Part shown: positions 60,761 to 64,000 of the stretch, piece after piece | Numbering within the stretch: the first letter of the stretch is position 1 | Layout of the letters: every line of letters begins with the position of its first letter | From: Phoronis australis | Lineage: Eukaryota; Phoronida; Phoronidae | DNA: 64,000 nt | Assembly: GCA_002633005.1 (NCBI GenBank) | Contig: NMRA01000044.1 | Location: 400,594-464,593 of the forward strand | Reading direction: 5' to 3' | Notes under the pieces: model-generated | Seen by the model: only the letters and a program-made list of their open reading frames with translations | Told to the model about the DNA's origin: nothing | The model's database searches: none | Position numbers and translations under genes: made by a program

Positions 60761-62364
60761 GGCTTCCTGATAATTAGTTTCAAATTTGTAAGAGTTAAAG
60801 ACGTCCCGTTTCCGCGGTAAACTTATTTCAATGTCCTTTCAGCTGAAATAAGTTAATGGTCAGATATCTTCATTGATTATTTGCCGTTCTACGGATATTT
60901 AATTTGGATGCTTTAAATTTTTTAATAGAAAAACTTATGTAAGCATGACTTCTGGTTTTGAGAAGCACTTTTATAGTAAGGATTCAGTTATAAAGAGTTT
61001 CCTTAGTAGTGTTATTTTTATGAGAAATTGGACAAAATTGCACCCTTTTACTATGTTTGTCACAATTGAAAAGTTGCCACACTGTGTAAGTGCTTAATCC
61101 ACAAAGATAGTGATTTGTCCATTTCATGACTAGAATTCTTTTAATTAATAGAAGGGTTCTTGTCTATTGATGGATGTAATTACGTAACCACCTCCTTAAA
61201 AAACGCTGTAAAAAGTTGGGATTTCAAAAAACAACAGCTTTCCACACTAGCAGATTTGCTGTTACAAAAGAAAACTCGTGGCCTGCCAATCCTCTATTTA
61301 TAACTAATTTGGTTCCAATAAATCGCCTGAAATTCCCATGGCCGTGTTTGAGTGGCCGAAACCACATAATGGGCCTGGTCAGTAGCAGTAACAAACTCTC
61401 CCAATCTGAGAAATGGTTCATCTTTTGACATAAAAAGCATGGGTTTATTACACTATTGAGCATTATGTGTGTTGGTGACTAACCTCCAAGTCACTTTCAT
61501 ATTGCTTAGCCTTCCAATCAATGTTCTACATTGTCAGATGGTGTGATGCATCACTTGGCCAAACAATGTCAAACTGATTTATGGGAAACAATGTGCTATT
61601 CTAATGTGTTATTCAAATATTGTAAAAATTTGTTTTGATAGTGATCTCTTTGAATTACGTCATGAAAAGTTGATGGAAACGATGATTTAGACACCACCAG
61701 TTTATGGCTTAGCTAACTGAAGTTGCCCTGAATCTCTTTGCTTCAATCACAAGTTTCTGAGAAGGAATTCTTTTTGTGTCCGTGCTTTCTGCTTTTGAAG
61801 TTACATTTTCCTGTCATCTTTTTCGAAAAAAAATAATTGCTAAAATAGCAATTTTTCAAAGGCTAATTACATTTTTGAAATGCTCGAAATTAAGTGCTCG
61901 AAATTAAATGCTCATAATTTTATCAAAATTCTGTTTCATGATAGGATTTCATACATCACACTAAAGACGCAGGACTTCATATTTTTTCAACATTTTATTT
62001 TGCCGATAGGTTTGACAAAATAAAATTCCAATTGTCCACCATCTTGTTTGCTAAATTGAAGAACATTTACTGAGCATTAAGTCCCAACAGGAAAACTGCA
62101 TTTGCTTCTTGTTCCAGGAGCAGGTAAAAGGGTTAAAGCTCTCTAATATTGTGTGTTAAGCATTGCTAAATGGCTGCTGTCTAGACACCCAGTCAGCTGA
62201 TTTGAAATAGTTTCCATTCCACTGCAGATTCTTTATCAGCATTAGTCTAGTGCAGGTACCTTGCTGAGCTGCAATGTGGCCCACTGTCCAACAGTATTGC
62301 CGAGTTGTGGCTATGGACAAGGGAGTGGTTCACAAAGACAGTCTTTCGTATTACTGGTATCATC
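60761..62364 (+). repeat. Duplicated block 2, copy B
   Basis: Collinear with 55,757–57,335 with scattered substitutions and small indels. The two versions diverge completely after GGTATCATC. Confidence 0.9.
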
Positions 62365-62828
62365 CCTTCCATGGTGGTAAGCGACGGGGTCAGTCCAATT
62401 CGCTTATAATGTACTCTTGTGGCAAGCACGTGGTATTGATAAATATGGACTAAAATGGTTAAAAGAACCATGTCCTTGTTGACGCCATTGTTGTTCTCTT
62501 AGCCGACGTGTTGGAACTTGGTGAAATCTCCAACTTCTATCTCTGTTCCTATGGCATTGCAAAACTTGAACCATGTCAATCACCATGTCAGCGTGGTACA
62601 AGTCAACATTGCCATTGGCCTTGTTGCTGTGGTAAATTTATCCCTCCTCTGCTGTCCTTGCTTTTGGTAAGGTCTGAGTGGCTGAAGGCAGCTCACATGT
62701 ACCTTGTTTATTTACATGCATTTTTAAGATCTTCACTCTGGTAACCCTATTTAATGTAAAACCCAGGTCTTCTGATGGTACCATTGGCACTTGTGGTACA
62801 TTTTATTTTCAGCTTAGAATTAAACTTA

Positions 62829-63913
62829 CAGTAAACGTTCGGGTTAATGCCCGTGCTCAGTTAACCACCCACCCCGTACTTTAGGTGGATTTTCGATTTA
62901 ACCGCCCACTGCTCGGTTAAACGCCCCTCTGCGATTTTTGAAGATTTCCAGTTAAGCACCCATCCCCGACTTTTTAAGATTGAAGATTTAGCGCCTAGTG
63001 TTAGGAAATGCGCGACTCCCGACTTTTAGATACAAATGATGATCACAACGAGCGCAACGACACTGGGCCTCTAGGACGGCGGTTTGACACAGTGAATTAC
63101 AATACAAGTATCGATATATTGTCCCGGGTGATGGACTTACTTCAAAATATAATATTTGAACATTTTTTGTCATCTGCGACGCAGACTGACTGAAAATTGG
63201 TGATAAGGTTGGTAGGAGGTGCACCCAGCTAGCTACGGGTATGGCACACTCGGGCTTAGGGAACATTGAGCCGGAAAATATCGAAGTAGACTTGACATCC
63301 CAGTTTTGGAGGACATTGGAACGGAGGAATATCGTAAAGCACAGGGTCTTTCCTAACAACAGCTTAAAAGTACAGTATCACACTGGTTTCTTTTACTTGA
63401 TGTCAGCTTTGACCTGACTGCAGCATGTGAAGCTTGTACGCGCGCACTTTTGCTGTGTTACCGCCTGCAATCCAAGTGGAGCGCTGCGTGGTCACTGGTC
63501 ATTTGCGCACTACAGTTCTAACAAACTAACAAGACCGCAGGATGGTACGGATCTATTACTCAGCAATTTTTTAAATTTAATTATGAATGACTAATCTGAG
63601 GGCAACAGAACCTTTGTTGGGATCATCCGCTGTTATGAAGTTTTTAGTGTCATTTGGCGATGTGACGATAAGCTCTTTGAAAAGTGCTACGGGTTCCGAG
63701 TACGTGTGTCGTGTGGGGACTTAGATCACGAGGCAAGATTAACCGCCCAGGGCGGTTGTCTGTTGTAATAAGCGCCCATGTTCAGTTAACCGCCCACCCT
63801 GGATTTCTTGAAATTTCACGTTTAAGCACCCATGTCTGGTTAACCGCCCACCCTCGATTTTTTGGGTTTGCCAATTTAACCGCCCAGGGCGTTAACCCGA
63901 ACATTTACGGTTA
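62829..63913 (+). mobile_element. GGGCGGTTAA-family element, most complete copy (about 1.08 kb)
   Basis: The left end CAGTAAACGTTCGGGTTAAT is answered by the right end GTTAACCCGAACATTTACGG, giving a terminal inverted repeat of about 20–25 bp. TTA lies on each side and could be a 3-bp target duplication. Behind each end are several TTAACCGCCCA/GGGCGGTTAA motifs spaced by about 30–50 bp, alternating with GCGCCCATG/CATGGGCGC words. The middle (about 63,000–63,390) is unique, with 61- and 123-codon ORFs that resemble no transposase, so it is presumably non-autonomous. Confidence 0.75.
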
Positions 63914-63916
63914 TAG

Positions 63917-64000
63917 CGACATCTACGGTAAGAATTCCTCAGAAAAAAGAAAGAATGGACTCTTTCAGATATCCTTTTTGATACAGAAAACCTAGTGATA
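63917..64000 (+). repeat. Duplicated block 3, copy B (cut by the window edge)
   Basis: Matches 58,284–58,373. The duplication probably continues beyond the window. Confidence 0.85.

Larger units (their letters stand above)
54414..64000 (+). other. Start of the next FNDC3 intron
   Basis: No further FNDC3 exon (proline/tyrosine-rich linker or FN3 repeat) is recognisable. The stretch is dominated by repeat copies and by two versions of one locus on either side of the 444-bp gap. 54,414–54,999 is plain AT-rich intron. Confidence 0.65.

Noticed and set aside
63008-63359. ORFs inside the 62.8-kb element as a transposase
   Set aside because: 61 and 123 codons on opposite strands, without a catalytic triad or DNA-binding motif; far too short.
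1-64000. CRISPR arrays, bacterial operons, rRNA genes and complete tRNA genes
   Set aside because: Nothing in the window supports any of these. The sequence is eukaryotic intron-rich DNA, and the only short regular repeats are the minisatellites.

Overview
The window is animal nuclear DNA. It is AT-rich, has GT–AG split coding exons with very long introns, and carries many non-autonomous DNA transposons and decayed tRNA-derived SINEs. There is no operon structure and no long ORF. The protein similarities point to a metazoan, most plausibly a marine invertebrate such as a hemichordate, echinoderm or amphioxus; I cannot fix the species from sequence alone. The isolated single-base N positions and the N-run show a draft shotgun assembly of a heterozygous diploid.

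Layout. (1) 1–2,503, minus strand: the first three coding exons of a NADH-cytochrome b5 reductase-like gene (CYB5RL type). An N-terminal oxidoreductase-like cysteine motif is followed by the start of the FAD-binding ferredoxin-reductase fold. The exons join in phase (residues 1–141) and the rest of the gene lies off the left edge. (2) 2,504–9,496: upstream and intergenic sequence, with a weak candidate promoter/first exon near 4.3–4.6 kb. (3) 9,497–9,893 and 54,253–54,413, plus strand: two coding exons of a fibronectin type III domain protein 3 orthologue (FNDC3A/B family). They encode residues 1–175, before any FN3 repeat, and are separated by a 44.4-kb intron. No further exon of this gene is recognisable up to 64,000.

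Most of the remaining sequence is intron and mobile DNA. It includes: a family with TIRs like CCGTAAACGTTCGGGTTAA and repeated GGGCGGTTAA motifs (about 18.1, 47.9, 55.2, 58.3 and 62.8–63.9 kb, plus a relic at 13.7 kb); a 1.97-kb TIR element at 45.1–47.1 kb with a second element nested in it, flanked by a 6-bp target duplication; a MITE family with TGCTTTCCC ends (12.2, 14.6, 49.1 kb); an inverted pair at 57.5/58.8 kb; GGGGTAAGTTGC repeats at 42.8–43.2 kb; and a 21-bp minisatellite.

Several blocks occur twice on either side of a single N or the 444-bp gap (18,065; 31,264; 36,318; 51,050; 55,756–60,138). I read these as unmerged allelic contigs rather than real tandem duplications. The right end of the window (about 55.0–58.4 and 60.1–64.0 kb) appears to be one locus represented twice, with structural differences between the versions.
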